From the NCBI GenBank assembly GCA_027490575.1, contig JAIXXV010000012.1, positions 1 to 50,959 on the forward strand: 50,959 bases of DNA. The letters are read 5' to 3'. The DNA is from a bacterium (GTDB taxonomy: Bacteria; Patescibacteriota; Minisyncoccia; Phycocordibacterales; CAIZLB01). The notes under the pieces were generated by a model that saw only the letters and a program-made list of their open reading frames with translations, ran no database searches and was not told the DNA's origin. Below, piece by piece: positions 7,743-16,412 of the stretch (within the stretch, counting starts at the first letter, position 1; each line of letters opens with the position of its first letter). A program made the position numbers and the translations under genes.

Positions 7743-8648
7743 GTCTATAGGTTCTCTATAAGGATCAAATGATATATTGGTCTTTGGTATGGGTACCACT
7801 GTCTCAGATACTGGACTACTCACTACACCATCCAGTTTTTGTGATAGTTTATCCGCAACCATCTTTGAAGGGTCACTGATCTGTTGTACTGATGTTTGTG
7901 GGCCGATGTCAGCTAATGGTTTAAATGATGTCAGGCTTGATCCTACATCGTGATGTATTGAACCGGGTATGAACACTTGTCCGCGCTCTTGCACCTGACC
8001 AGTCACCTCTTCATTTTGAAGCTCTAGGTCTAAAGTCGGGTTTTTATAAGAGTCAAAGTCGCTGTACTCTGGCGCCACCGGTGCTGTGGGCATTGTAGGT
8101 GCTTTAGAAACAGAAGGTGTTGGGTTCTCTATCTCACTAAGTATGTCGTGATGTGAAAGTGATTCATTGTCAGTGAAAATGTTTTCATCATTAAGTGCGC
8201 TAGCAGGACTTTGGGTTGGTGTTTGCAAAGTTGATGACAGTGGCGCAGGGCTTTTAACAGGTATAGAAACTTGCGATGGTTTTTTAAATGATATACCGTC
8301 TATACTTTGTCTTATACCACCCATATCATCATCTGAATCTTTAAGAAACTTTTTTATAGGTTGAAATACTGTTCCGTATACTTCTGTACTAACAGACAAT
8401 GCTCTACTTGGTGGCAAACCAACATTGTCTTGCAGTAGTTGTCTGAAACGTGTGATAGGCGTGTAACCAAGTATTACATAGCCAATCTCGTCAGCCAGCA
8501 GATCAGACTGCTCTTCTTTTAGATTGTTTTTACTAGCTATTTCTATGATGGCAGACCCAATATCTTCTGAGTCAATAACATTTCTAACAACGCTTGGTAG
8601 GTCGTCATATTTTTCTTCTATAAGTTGTTGAATAGATGGTCTGTCCAT
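7737..8648 (-). CDS. Helical-domain protein with a long disordered tail
   Basis: 303 aa. Residues 1-115 form an all-helical domain homologous to the whole 113-aa protein encoded downstream. Residues 116-303 are low-complexity Pro/Ser/Thr-rich sequence with no membrane segment. The paralogy of two adjacent genes implies a tandem duplication in which one copy gained (or one lost) the tail. Function unknown; the locus suggests a regulatory or scaffolding role at the cytoplasmic side of the secretion complex. It ends at the TAG inside repeat copy A. Confidence 0.65.
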   Translation of the reverse strand: MDRPSIQQLIEEKYDDLPSVVRNVIDSEDIGSAIIEIASKNNLKEEQSDLLADEIGYVILGYTPITRFRQLLQDNVGLPPSRALSVSTEVYGTVFQPIKKFLKDSDDDMGGIRQSIDGISFKKPSQVSIPVKSPAPLSSTLQTPTQSPASALNDENIFTDNESLSHHDILSEIENPTPSVSKAPTMPTAPVAPEYSDFDSYKNPTLDLELQNEEVTGQVQERGQVFIPGSIHHDVGSSLTSFKPLADIGPQTSVQQISDPSKMVADKLSQKLDGVVSSPVSETVVPIPKTNISFDPYREPIDS

Positions 8649-8724
8649 GTTGTGATAAATGTTCTTTGTTGAGAAATGTATGCGTGCTGTTTTACAAAAA
8701 CATTAACTAAGTAAATTGTAATAC

Positions 8725-8753
8725 AAAACACCGATTGGTGCTAATCGGCGTTT
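8725..8753 (-). terminator. Rho-independent terminator after the VirB6-like gene
   Basis: Minus-strand stem CGCCGATT / AATCGGTG (8743-8750 with 8729-8736) with a 6-nt loop, followed by TTTTG. Confidence 0.7.
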
Positions 8754-8764
8754 GTGGATTTGGT

Positions 8765-10810
8765 CTAATTTCTGTTCTGTGTAGTTTTCTTTTTCCATCC
8801 TTTACTTCTTATATAAGCCTGAGCTTTGGTTCTTTCTTTCCTCATATCATCTATTGCCCTCACGTAACCTTTTTGATTTCCAGCATCTTTACTCCAGGTT
8901 CCATTGGCGTCATCGAACCTGTCGTATTTAACCTCTTCTATTTCTTCTAGTGTCTCAAGTTCAGCTAACTCTGCTTTATCAAGGTCTTTAGTAGAATCTC
9001 TACTCTTTATTTGTTTTTGTTTATCATTCAGATATTTGATGCGTTTCATTGGACCCTCTTCAATCTCCTTGATCCTTTCTGTATATTTAGTAACTTCCTC
9101 ACTAATTGCAGTTTTCATCAGATCATCAGAGGCTTTAGAATTTGACCTCCCCCATCTTGATGAAAGACTCCTTGCGTACTTCGATCTACCAACTTGACCC
9201 ATTGTATTACCAAATTCAGTTTTACTTTTTGCCTTATCTTCAATGGCTTGTTTTATACCACCTGTCTTCTCATCACCAAGATTTATACCTTGTGAACCAA
9301 GTCCTTTTTTAAGTGATGATATGCCTCTCAAGTCCATACTGGCTTTAGATGTTTTACTTAAAGCAGAAAAAACATTTCTCCCAACATATCCTGTTGAGTT
9401 TTTACCACCCCATGCTTTCTCACTACTCGCCCACGCGTTCGCAGCTCTCCCGACAGTTTGTCTACTTGCCCATGCCGCCGTACCAAGTACTGCCCCACCT
9501 GCAACTTTACTAGCCATCCCTGCTCCGGCTGCCCCAGCTTTGTTGGCTACAAGTATACACCCTATCATCAATGCGTTTAGTACTACAAAAGTAAATGCTG
9601 TAACAGCAACACTATCGACACCAGACCCTGTAAACATTCCCAAGAAGTCTACAGTCCTGTTACCCCTACCTATGATCATACTCATTACCACGTACATCAA
9701 CATCATATACACAGGTGCATACATCAAGTTGCTAGAAAGTGCGCTCCACCACTTACTAGAAATCTCTTTTGTCATTGGAAGTATTCCGCCAATCCATGCG
9801 AAAGGTGACATTATCATTAGGAATATTAAAACCAAAGTTCTAACCAACATCATAATTGCTCCGGCCAGGAACACAACCGCTGTGACCATTATAAATACAG
9901 AACCAAAAACGCCGGCTGTAAGGATGTTTAACCAGTCTAAATCATTTTGTGCACTTGCTTCTATGTCCACTGCATTTCCTTGAGTACCAGCTGACCATAT
10001 TTGGTCTAGACCCATTGCATGTGCAAAGGCAGCTGATATACCAGAGTCGGCATCATTGAGGTATTGTTGGTTACCACCTGCAACAAGAGAGTCGGTTGAG
10101 TTTTGAACTATCTTGGTGTAGAACTGCAATGCGAGTATGTTTGATGCATCAACCATAGCCTTTGTGAAAAACAAACTAAAGTTTATAAGTATTGCTGCAA
10201 CTATCACTTGCGAAAGAAGTTTTTTTGATCCAAATGCTTCTTTTCCAACAATCATATTTATGGCTATAAATAGTATTATAAATACAAAGAATACCAATGA
10301 TATGTCTCTAAATGCTCCCCATCCCACATCTATGATATTGAATTGCTCTATAAATTTAGGCATGTTCAATGTGTAATCTAGTATGAAGTTGAATGCTATA
10401 CCTGAAAAGTAAAGGAAATATCCTGACGTTGATAGCATTATGTATGACATACACGTCGTTACTTGGGATGCATAAGTCCCCTTTTCAAAAAAACCAAAAT
10501 TACAAAAGTCTTTTGAAGGTACACCCGGACCTGTTCCAGATGCTAAGGAAGGTGTGACTCCTACAGCCGCTTCTGCTCTTCCCCCTTCGCTTACACCTCT
10601 TTCATTGGGTGTGACCTGTTGTTGAGATGCTCTACCGTCAGGGTTTGAACTGTTCGGTATTCGACCGCCAGGGTTGACCTGCAGTTCCCCGGCACCTCTT
10701 TGTGGAGGTGTCTCTGCATCCACCCCCTGCGGAACCATCATCAAACAAACAACTAGCAACATCAAAACACTGATTGTTTTTTGAAGAGTTTTGTTTGAAA
10801 AGAAGTTCAT
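8765..10810 (-). CDS. VirB6/TrbL-like polytopic membrane protein
   Basis: 681 aa from the ATG at 10810; a GTG at 10852 would extend it by 14 residues, but the ATG gives a clean signal sequence (ending near GVDAE). After a Gly/Pro-rich region, six or more membrane helices follow between about residues 125 and 445, with the patterns IILFIAINMIVG, LVRTLVLIFLMIMSPFAWIG and LNALMIGCILVANKAG typical of the TrbL/VirB6 superfamily. The C-terminal 230 residues are charged and probably cytoplasmic. Family role: inner-membrane channel component of T4SS. Confidence 0.8.
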   Translation of the reverse strand: MNFFSNKTLQKTISVLMLLVVCLMMVPQGVDAETPPQRGAGELQVNPGGRIPNSSNPDGRASQQQVTPNERGVSEGGRAEAAVGVTPSLASGTGPGVPSKDFCNFGFFEKGTYASQVTTCMSYIMLSTSGYFLYFSGIAFNFILDYTLNMPKFIEQFNIIDVGWGAFRDISLVFFVFIILFIAINMIVGKEAFGSKKLLSQVIVAAILINFSLFFTKAMVDASNILALQFYTKIVQNSTDSLVAGGNQQYLNDADSGISAAFAHAMGLDQIWSAGTQGNAVDIEASAQNDLDWLNILTAGVFGSVFIMVTAVVFLAGAIMMLVRTLVLIFLMIMSPFAWIGGILPMTKEISSKWWSALSSNLMYAPVYMMLMYVVMSMIIGRGNRTVDFLGMFTGSGVDSVAVTAFTFVVLNALMIGCILVANKAGAAGAGMASKVAGGAVLGTAAWASRQTVGRAANAWASSEKAWGGKNSTGYVGRNVFSALSKTSKASMDLRGISSLKKGLGSQGINLGDEKTGGIKQAIEDKAKSKTEFGNTMGQVGRSKYARSLSSRWGRSNSKASDDLMKTAISEEVTKYTERIKEIEEGPMKRIKYLNDKQKQIKSRDSTKDLDKAELAELETLEEIEEVKYDRFDDANGTWSKDAGNQKGYVRAIDDMRKERTKAQAYIRSKGWKKKTTQNRN

Positions 10811-10889
10811 ATAAAACAAAATGAATTTTGCAAATGACGCTTTTTTCTGCACTTATGTGCAGACTGCGTTAATGCAATATATATTTAAA

Positions 10890-10895
10890 ATTATA
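10890..10895 (-). promoter_or_regulatory. Possible -10 box for the VirB6-like gene
   Basis: TATAAT on the minus strand in the AT-rich 134-nt gap. It would give a leader of about 70 nt to the ATG at 10810. No matching -35. Confidence 0.35.
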
Positions 10896-10986
10896 CACTA
10901 AAATATCTAAAAGTATCTGTTTAAAATTAAACAATGTGTATAATTTGCTCGATACAACACCTTGCAAGTGAACCTTATGTAATATT

Positions 10987-12138
10987 TTACTGTTCCTGAG
11001 TCTCCTCTAGTACTTTATCAAGTGCAACTCGTATCAAACCGTTCACTACCGCGGTTATCATTTGATCAAACTCTTGTGCAAGCACTAGTCTGTCTTTTGA
11101 AAGACCAAGTGACTTGTTCAGTGTTGACTCTATAAGTGTTCCAGGGGTGTGTATTACACAGCTGTTTGTATCCTCGGGGTTAGAACATTTTTTGAAGTTT
11201 AACCAACCTCTGTTTAGACCAATCTCAAACCTCGCTGTGTTTTCTTGTAGTTGAACTTGGCCATAGAGAAGGTCGTTGGCCATTATATATGAACCCCAGA
11301 TATTATTTTCCGGCCTCCTTGCCTCGTTCCATGTCCTCCAATAGTTCGGTAACCCAAAACCACCATTTCTAGGGCTACCAAACCCTACTGTTGCATTAGA
11401 AGCATTTTCCCCTATTTCACTCAAACTACATGTCAGTCTACGGGCGTCTAGTCCTCTACCGTATTCATCTGCAAGTCTAAGTGCTATCTCAACTCTAAAT
11501 GGCTCACAAACATTGACACCTGTTGTGTTGTAGGCAATCTGTTGTATGAAACTAGCAGCTTCCATGTCAGCAAGCTCTTTGAAAAATCTCTCTGGGTTTT
11601 CCAGGAAAGCTGGCTTACCCTCAAAGCCATTGTTTGCCCAAGCAATTGTAGCTTCAGAAATATATCTGATAATTTCGTTGACTATACACCATGCTACAGA
11701 GTCCCAACTCGGTGCTATCGGAATACCCATAAATGTTACCATCACCTCCTTTGATGTTTGGTATTTTGAGTCTATTCTCGGTGTACCCGTTTGAGTTATG
11801 GGAACAGACGGTGATATTGGTTTTATTTTATCTACCACCTCCTCGCCAAAAGCTTCAGCTATCGTTGATAACAATGAAGTAAGTCCATATGCAATAATAC
11901 CAGCTAATATAGATCCAGCTCCACAAACAAATACGCCTTCAACGATATCCTGTGCTGGAATTTGCTGTTCTTGAGTTGGTTGCGTACCCTGCAAGTATTG
12001 TTGACTTTGAGGTGTTAGACCTTCTGTGGCAGTTGGTGTAGTCTCTTGGGCATAGACTACTGAATGTCCAGGAAGTAAAAAAACAGATAGAAATATCGAT
12101 GTTATTAGTATTGATGATATTGTCTTTTTAAAAATCAT
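10987..12138 (-). CDS. Secreted protein of the T4SS locus, unknown
   Basis: 383 aa with a signal peptide (1-30, ending SVVYAQ), a Gln/Pro/Thr-rich segment, then a hydrophobic stretch (GAGSILAGIIAYGLTSLL, about 74-92). The rest is mainly helical and soluble, with scattered cysteines that could form disulfides outside the membrane. The start is 4 nt downstream of the previous gene's stop, so the two are co-transcribed. I recognise no named family. Confidence 0.6.
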   Translation of the reverse strand: MIFKKTISSILITSIFLSVFLLPGHSVVYAQETTPTATEGLTPQSQQYLQGTQPTQEQQIPAQDIVEGVFVCGAGSILAGIIAYGLTSLLSTIAEAFGEEVVDKIKPISPSVPITQTGTPRIDSKYQTSKEVMVTFMGIPIAPSWDSVAWCIVNEIIRYISEATIAWANNGFEGKPAFLENPERFFKELADMEAASFIQQIAYNTTGVNVCEPFRVEIALRLADEYGRGLDARRLTCSLSEIGENASNATVGFGSPRNGGFGLPNYWRTWNEARRPENNIWGSYIMANDLLYGQVQLQENTARFEIGLNRGWLNFKKCSNPEDTNSCVIHTPGTLIESTLNKSLGLSKDRLVLAQEFDQMITAVVNGLIRVALDKVLEETQEQ

Positions 12139-12142
12139 TTTC

Positions 12143-12985
12143 TTAATTGTTTTGACCCGTCGTTATACCCCAAACATACCCAGGTTCATTTGATGAGAAA
12201 ATTATATCATTTTGTTTGAAATAATTATTGATTGTTTTGAACAATTCAATTTGTTTTGCCATTGAGTCTTGAACTAGTCTCAATGCGAGAAGTGATTTTA
12301 CTGGATCTTTTGCCTGGTCTTCTATCAAAGGTAGTGATTCAGAGATAATATCAAAAGCATTTACAAGCTGTAGGTGTGGCACTGAAACAGTGTTGGGAAC
12401 GTTTAAGGTAAGAAGTTTTAGAGATATGTTTTTGTATAAAGTAGCAAGGCTTCTAAGTGATGTATTGTACTTTGTAGGGTCGCTCTGTACGGGCGCTATT
12501 CCATCTAGGTATATAGCCCCAAAATCATTACCATACTTTCTGATCTGATCTTTATTGTTTGCTACAAAGACTTTTACATCTGACATTGTGTACTTTTCTT
12601 TTGGAAGATCATTTGTTTTTACTTGGTTGACTATACCAGAAACCAAACTCTCGGTGTTTACGTTTTTGTCTTGGTCGTATTTTATGTATGCAGAAAATAT
12701 ATTTTTAGCAAATGAGTCTGAAGTATTGTCTTCTGGGGAAGGCAAAAATGGGTTTTGTATATCGGCAATGGACTCGTATCGCGTTTGTTGGAGTGCAGCT
12801 TCTACTCTTGCATCGCTTTGACTTAAGCCGTCTACACTACCAGCCACTACTTGGCCACCTCCTAGTCTAGTTAGCAAAGCTTTTTTCTCTTGGTTTAGTT
12901 TGTATGAAAATGAAACCAAAACCACCGTGATACAGATAGATGCAACAACTAGAACTTTCTTATTTGGCAAAGAAGAATTAGACAT
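12143..12985 (-). CDS. Membrane-anchored protein of the T4SS locus, unknown
   Basis: 280 aa. One N-terminal membrane helix (about 9-26) follows a short cytoplasmic start, so most of the protein faces outward. The rest is predicted helical, with no catalytic motif visible. It is the first gene of the secretion cluster in transcription order. Its promoter appears to overlap the end of rsmA. Confidence 0.6.
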   Translation of the reverse strand: MSNSSLPNKKVLVVASICITVVLVSFSYKLNQEKKALLTRLGGGQVVAGSVDGLSQSDARVEAALQQTRYESIADIQNPFLPSPEDNTSDSFAKNIFSAYIKYDQDKNVNTESLVSGIVNQVKTNDLPKEKYTMSDVKVFVANNKDQIRKYGNDFGAIYLDGIAPVQSDPTKYNTSLRSLATLYKNISLKLLTLNVPNTVSVPHLQLVNAFDIISESLPLIEDQAKDPVKSLLALRLVQDSMAKQIELFKTINNYFKQNDIIFSSNEPGYVWGITTGQNN

Positions 12986-12995
12986 GATTGATATT

Positions 12996-13001
12996 AGTAT
13001 A
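12996..13001 (-). promoter_or_regulatory. Extended -10 box overlapping the rsmA 3' end
   Basis: TGATATACT, 10 nt before the ATG at 12985. It would start transcription of the secretion cluster separately from rsmA. Confidence 0.4.
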
Positions 13002-13868
13002 TCAACTCAGAATATTTTTTGCTATGTTTACATACACTTTATAATCAATCTCTTCGGCTCTTAAGTTCATATAATCTTCATCAGATTTGAATCGTTGTGC
13101 TGAATCTACGGTAGACTTTTTTATTAGCTCTACCCATTCGGTCGTATCTTTACCAAAAAGACCTTCCAGGTTTCTAACCAGACGCTTTCTTTTATGAGAA
13201 AATGCTTGCTTTATTATTTGAAAATAAACCTCTTCAAGTTTGGGGTCTGGTTTTTTTATACCACCTATTTCAAGTATTGCAGAATCTACATTTGGAGCTG
13301 GTACAAAAGCCCCTCTTGGAACATTCGCAATCTTTTTAGGTGTTCCGTAAAACTTTATACTCGCCGACATCAGGTTTTCTTTGTGAACACCTTCTTTGTT
13401 TTGATTGTCCTTACCTGTCCCCACAACCCTATCAACCACCTCTTTTTGCATCATTAGTATCACTTTCTCTGGTAATACCTTTTGTGAGAAAACCAGCCTT
13501 ATTATTAGGCCTGTTATATAGTATGGGATATTAGCTATGACCTTATATGGTGCACCAAAACCATGTGAACCAAGGTCTTTTAGGGTGTAAAAATCCTGTA
13601 TATCCAAGATATCAGCATGGATTATGTCTATATTATTTGAGGTTTTTTTGAACTTTTCTTGAAGTTTTGGTATAAGGCGATCGTCTTTTTCTATAACAAT
13701 CAGTGTTTTAGGGTTTTTTTCGAGTATTTTTTCAGTTAAAACACCTTCTCCAGGTCCTATTTCAACAATAGTGTCTATGCCACTGACAATACCCCCTGCA
13801 TCAACAATCTTTTGCAATGCGGATTCGGATTTTAGGAAGTTTTGACCAAGTGACTTTTTTTGAAACAT
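13002..13868 (-). CDS. rsmA: 16S rRNA dimethyladenosine transferase RsmA (KsgA)
   Basis: 288 aa, the usual length. KSLGQNFLKS (5-14) is the family opening. EIGPGEGVLTE (about 37-47) is the SAM-binding glycine motif, NIPYYIT (about 116-122) is the catalytic NxPY motif, and APNVDSAIL and RKRLVRNL lie in the C-terminal half. It dimethylates two adjacent adenines near the 3' end of 16S rRNA during 30S maturation. It sits between the helicase and the secretion cluster, same strand. Confidence 0.95.
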   Translation of the reverse strand: MFQKKSLGQNFLKSESALQKIVDAGGIVSGIDTIVEIGPGEGVLTEKILEKNPKTLIVIEKDDRLIPKLQEKFKKTSNNIDIIHADILDIQDFYTLKDLGSHGFGAPYKVIANIPYYITGLIIRLVFSQKVLPEKVILMMQKEVVDRVVGTGKDNQNKEGVHKENLMSASIKFYGTPKKIANVPRGAFVPAPNVDSAILEIGGIKKPDPKLEEVYFQIIKQAFSHKRKRLVRNLEGLFGKDTTEWVELIKKSTVDSAQRFKSDEDYMNLRAEEIDYKVYVNIAKNILS

Positions 13869-13880
13869 ATTATTTCGTCT

Positions 13881-13886
13881 ATTATA
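13881..13886 (-). promoter_or_regulatory. -10 box before rsmA
   Basis: TATAAT 12 nt before the rsmA ATG. Confidence 0.4.
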
Positions 13887-13908
13887 CAGTCACTATACAA
13901 CCAAAGCA

Positions 13909-16002
13909 TTAAAAATCAATAAAAATAGACTTTATGCCGCTTATAGGTTGAGGATCGTCCTTTTCAACAAGATCATCGTCTATATCATCTAGGAACTCTG
14001 AAGGCGCTGTTACTTGCCTACTACCAAATATAGTACGAACACTGGCATGAGAAAGATAAAGCTTTTTTCTTGCTCTGGTTAAGGCTACGTAGAAAAGTCG
14101 TCTCTCTTCTTCCTCCTGCTCTGGAGACATATTCTCTTCTCTCTTCATTTTTGTATGTGGAAATAAGTCTTGCTCCATACCCGTAATGAAAACATTGTCG
14201 AACTCAAGCCCTTTTGATGCATGGACGGTCATAAGTTTTACAGAGTCAGCAGGATTTTCACCAGCTTTTTTGTTTCTCTTGTTTTGAGTGTTTCTATCCA
14301 TGTCGTCTTGATCGCTCGCAAGAGCCGAGTCCTCTAGTAACTTTTCTGTGCCTGTAGGTATAGGCATCTCGTCGTATCTAAGGGCAAGTGATGCAAGCTC
14401 CTTTACGTTTTCAAGTCTTTCATCATCACCTTCTTCTCGTAATGATTTCTCAAGACCTGATACAAAGAGTGCATGTTTTACAACTTCAGAAGTTTTTTCT
14501 GTATTTATCTTTTTTTCTATACTTTTTAGTATTCCCCTAAAATCATTAAGCTTTATCTTTGCACCTTGTGGTAGGTCAGACTCTTTTCCTTCAAGTATTT
14601 TGAGCAGTGTTGTTTTACCTATACCGCGCGCTGGTGTGTTTATAATCCTCTTTATATCAGCTATAGACTCTTGATTCATAGAAGCACGTATATAAGACAA
14701 TGCATCTTTTACTTCTTTTCTTTCAAAGAACTTTGTACCAAGTAATGTGTACTGTATACCTTTTCTCAAAAATGACTCCTCAAGTGCTCTAGACTGAAAG
14801 TTCGCTCGAAAAAGCACAGCAATCTCGCCGCCCTTTACGCCTTTGTCTATAAGCTCTCTGGCAGTGTTTGAAACAAAGTTAGCTTCATCATTCTCATCAA
14901 AAGCATTATATATGTTTATCTTTCCACCCTCTTCGTTTTTAGTGAAAAGGTTTTTCTTTTTTCTGTATATATTTTTTTCAATGACTTTGTTTGCTGCACT
15001 AAGTATTGTCTGAGTCGATCTATAGTTTTGTTCCAGTAGTATAGTGGTTGCGTCTGGATAGTCCTCTTCAAATCTAAGTATGTTTTTTATATCCGCACCT
15101 CTCCAGCCATATACTGATTGGTCTGCATCTCCTACCACCGCAATGTTCTGTTCTTTGCCTACAAGCAGTTGTACTATCCTGTATTGCACTTGGTTGGTAT
15201 CCTGATATTCGTCGATGTGTATGTATTTCCAAATATTTTGATAATGCTCTCTGACATCCTGATGCTTTGCCAATAGACTTGCTGTTTTAAACAGAAGGTC
15301 GTCGAAGTCTAAGGCTCCTTCTTTGTGTAATGCACTATCATATTTTTTCCAAACTTCAGAAACTATACCACCTATATAGTCATCTCCATTTTTAACTTCA
15401 TACTCATCTTGAGATACAAAGTCCCCCTTCTCTCTCGATATGATTGATAGTATTTTACTCGGCTCAATCTTCTTTGGATCATGACCTAGGTCTACCAATG
15501 CTTGTTTTACTGTATTTTTTGAATCTCCTCTGTCATATATAACAAAGTTTCTCTTTATACCTATGCTTTGACCTGACTCTTTTAGGATATGCACTGCCAA
15601 TGAGTGAAAAGTTGATACAAAAGGCTTACCTTTTTCTCCAATATATGAGCCATGTGAATGAGAAAAAGACTGTGAGTGTAAAGGCAGATTGAAGTTTCTG
15701 TCTTTGTTCAGCAGAGTCATCACCCTTTCACGCATCTCTTTAGCAGCTTTATTTGTAAATGTGATTGCCAGGATCTTTTCAGCAGGAATACCTTGGCTTA
15801 TAAGGTGAAGTATTCTATGCGTAACAGTCTTTGTCTTTCCGGCGCCAGCACCTGCGAGTATGAGCAGCGGCCCTTCTGTTGTTAGTACCGCCTTTTTTTG
15901 CTCAGGATTCAGTCCTGTTGTATAGATTTCTAGGTCTTCTGAACCGCCTTGTGCGACGTTACTGCCGATATTGTCTTGTGTATTGTTGTCTTCAAAATCC
16001 AT
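13909..16002 (-). CDS. pcrA: UvrD/PcrA-type superfamily 1 DNA helicase
   Basis: 697 aa. Q-motif LNPEQKKAV (31-39), Walker A AGAGAGKT (50-57), motif Ia FTNKAAKEM, motif II IDEYQDTNQ (about 266-274), motif III VGDADQSVYGWRGAD, motif IV LEQNYRST, motif V LMTVHASKGLEFD and motif VI YVALTRARKKLYLSHA are all intact. It acts as a 3'-5' translocase in repair and replication-fork maintenance. PcrA and UvrD are not distinguishable here. The acidic N-terminal 25 residues lie outside the conserved core. Confidence 0.95.
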   Translation of the reverse strand: MDFEDNNTQDNIGSNVAQGGSEDLEIYTTGLNPEQKKAVLTTEGPLLILAGAGAGKTKTVTHRILHLISQGIPAEKILAITFTNKAAKEMRERVMTLLNKDRNFNLPLHSQSFSHSHGSYIGEKGKPFVSTFHSLAVHILKESGQSIGIKRNFVIYDRGDSKNTVKQALVDLGHDPKKIEPSKILSIISREKGDFVSQDEYEVKNGDDYIGGIVSEVWKKYDSALHKEGALDFDDLLFKTASLLAKHQDVREHYQNIWKYIHIDEYQDTNQVQYRIVQLLVGKEQNIAVVGDADQSVYGWRGADIKNILRFEEDYPDATTILLEQNYRSTQTILSAANKVIEKNIYRKKKNLFTKNEEGGKINIYNAFDENDEANFVSNTARELIDKGVKGGEIAVLFRANFQSRALEESFLRKGIQYTLLGTKFFERKEVKDALSYIRASMNQESIADIKRIINTPARGIGKTTLLKILEGKESDLPQGAKIKLNDFRGILKSIEKKINTEKTSEVVKHALFVSGLEKSLREEGDDERLENVKELASLALRYDEMPIPTGTEKLLEDSALASDQDDMDRNTQNKRNKKAGENPADSVKLMTVHASKGLEFDNVFITGMEQDLFPHTKMKREENMSPEQEEEERRLFYVALTRARKKLYLSHASVRTIFGSRQVTAPSEFLDDIDDDLVEKDDPQPISGIKSIFIDF

Positions 16003-16028
16003 AAAGTAAAAAAATATAGCGATAAATT

Positions 16029-16034
16029 ATTATA
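16029..16034 (-). promoter_or_regulatory. -10 box before the helicase gene
   Basis: TATAAT 26 nt before the ATG at 16002, in an AT-rich gap of 86 nt that also holds a TGATATAGT box. Confidence 0.35.
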
Positions 16035-16088
16035 TTTATCACTATATCATAGTTGTATAAAACAGAGTCTAGCCCTGATGGGTTTTTA

Positions 16089-16412
16089 CTAGTCTAAATC
16101 ATCTTGCTGGATTTTTGATATGAGTTTTTTCCTAACTGCGGTTATTTTTAAATTGTCATCGATCTCTTTTTCACCCAAATCCACAGCCTTCAATGCTTCC
16201 AAAGTAGAGTTTAGTTGTTCTAGATACTGAGCATTCATTTCATTTGTGAGTTGCATATAGGCCATCATATCGTCTGTTAGCATCTCACCCTTATCCTTCT
16301 TTTCAGTTTTTTGTTTAGTAAATGAATCAATTAAAGCTCGGATTTTTTTCTCATCACGAGATTCTATTGCCTCTCTCAATTCATTTTCATCAATTGTTTT
16401 TTTATTTTTCAT
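16089..16412 (-). CDS. Small charged helical protein, partner of the 1130-aa gene
   Basis: 107 aa, strongly charged (Lys/Glu/Asp) and predicted helical, with no membrane segment. Its start overlaps the last 11 bases of the upstream 1130-aa gene in another frame, which implies translational coupling and a shared role. No family recognised. Confidence 0.55.
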   Translation of the reverse strand: MKNKKTIDENELREAIESRDEKKIRALIDSFTKQKTEKKDKGEMLTDDMMAYMQLTNEMNAQYLEQLNSTLEALKAVDLGEKEIDDNLKITAVRKKLISKIQQDDLD

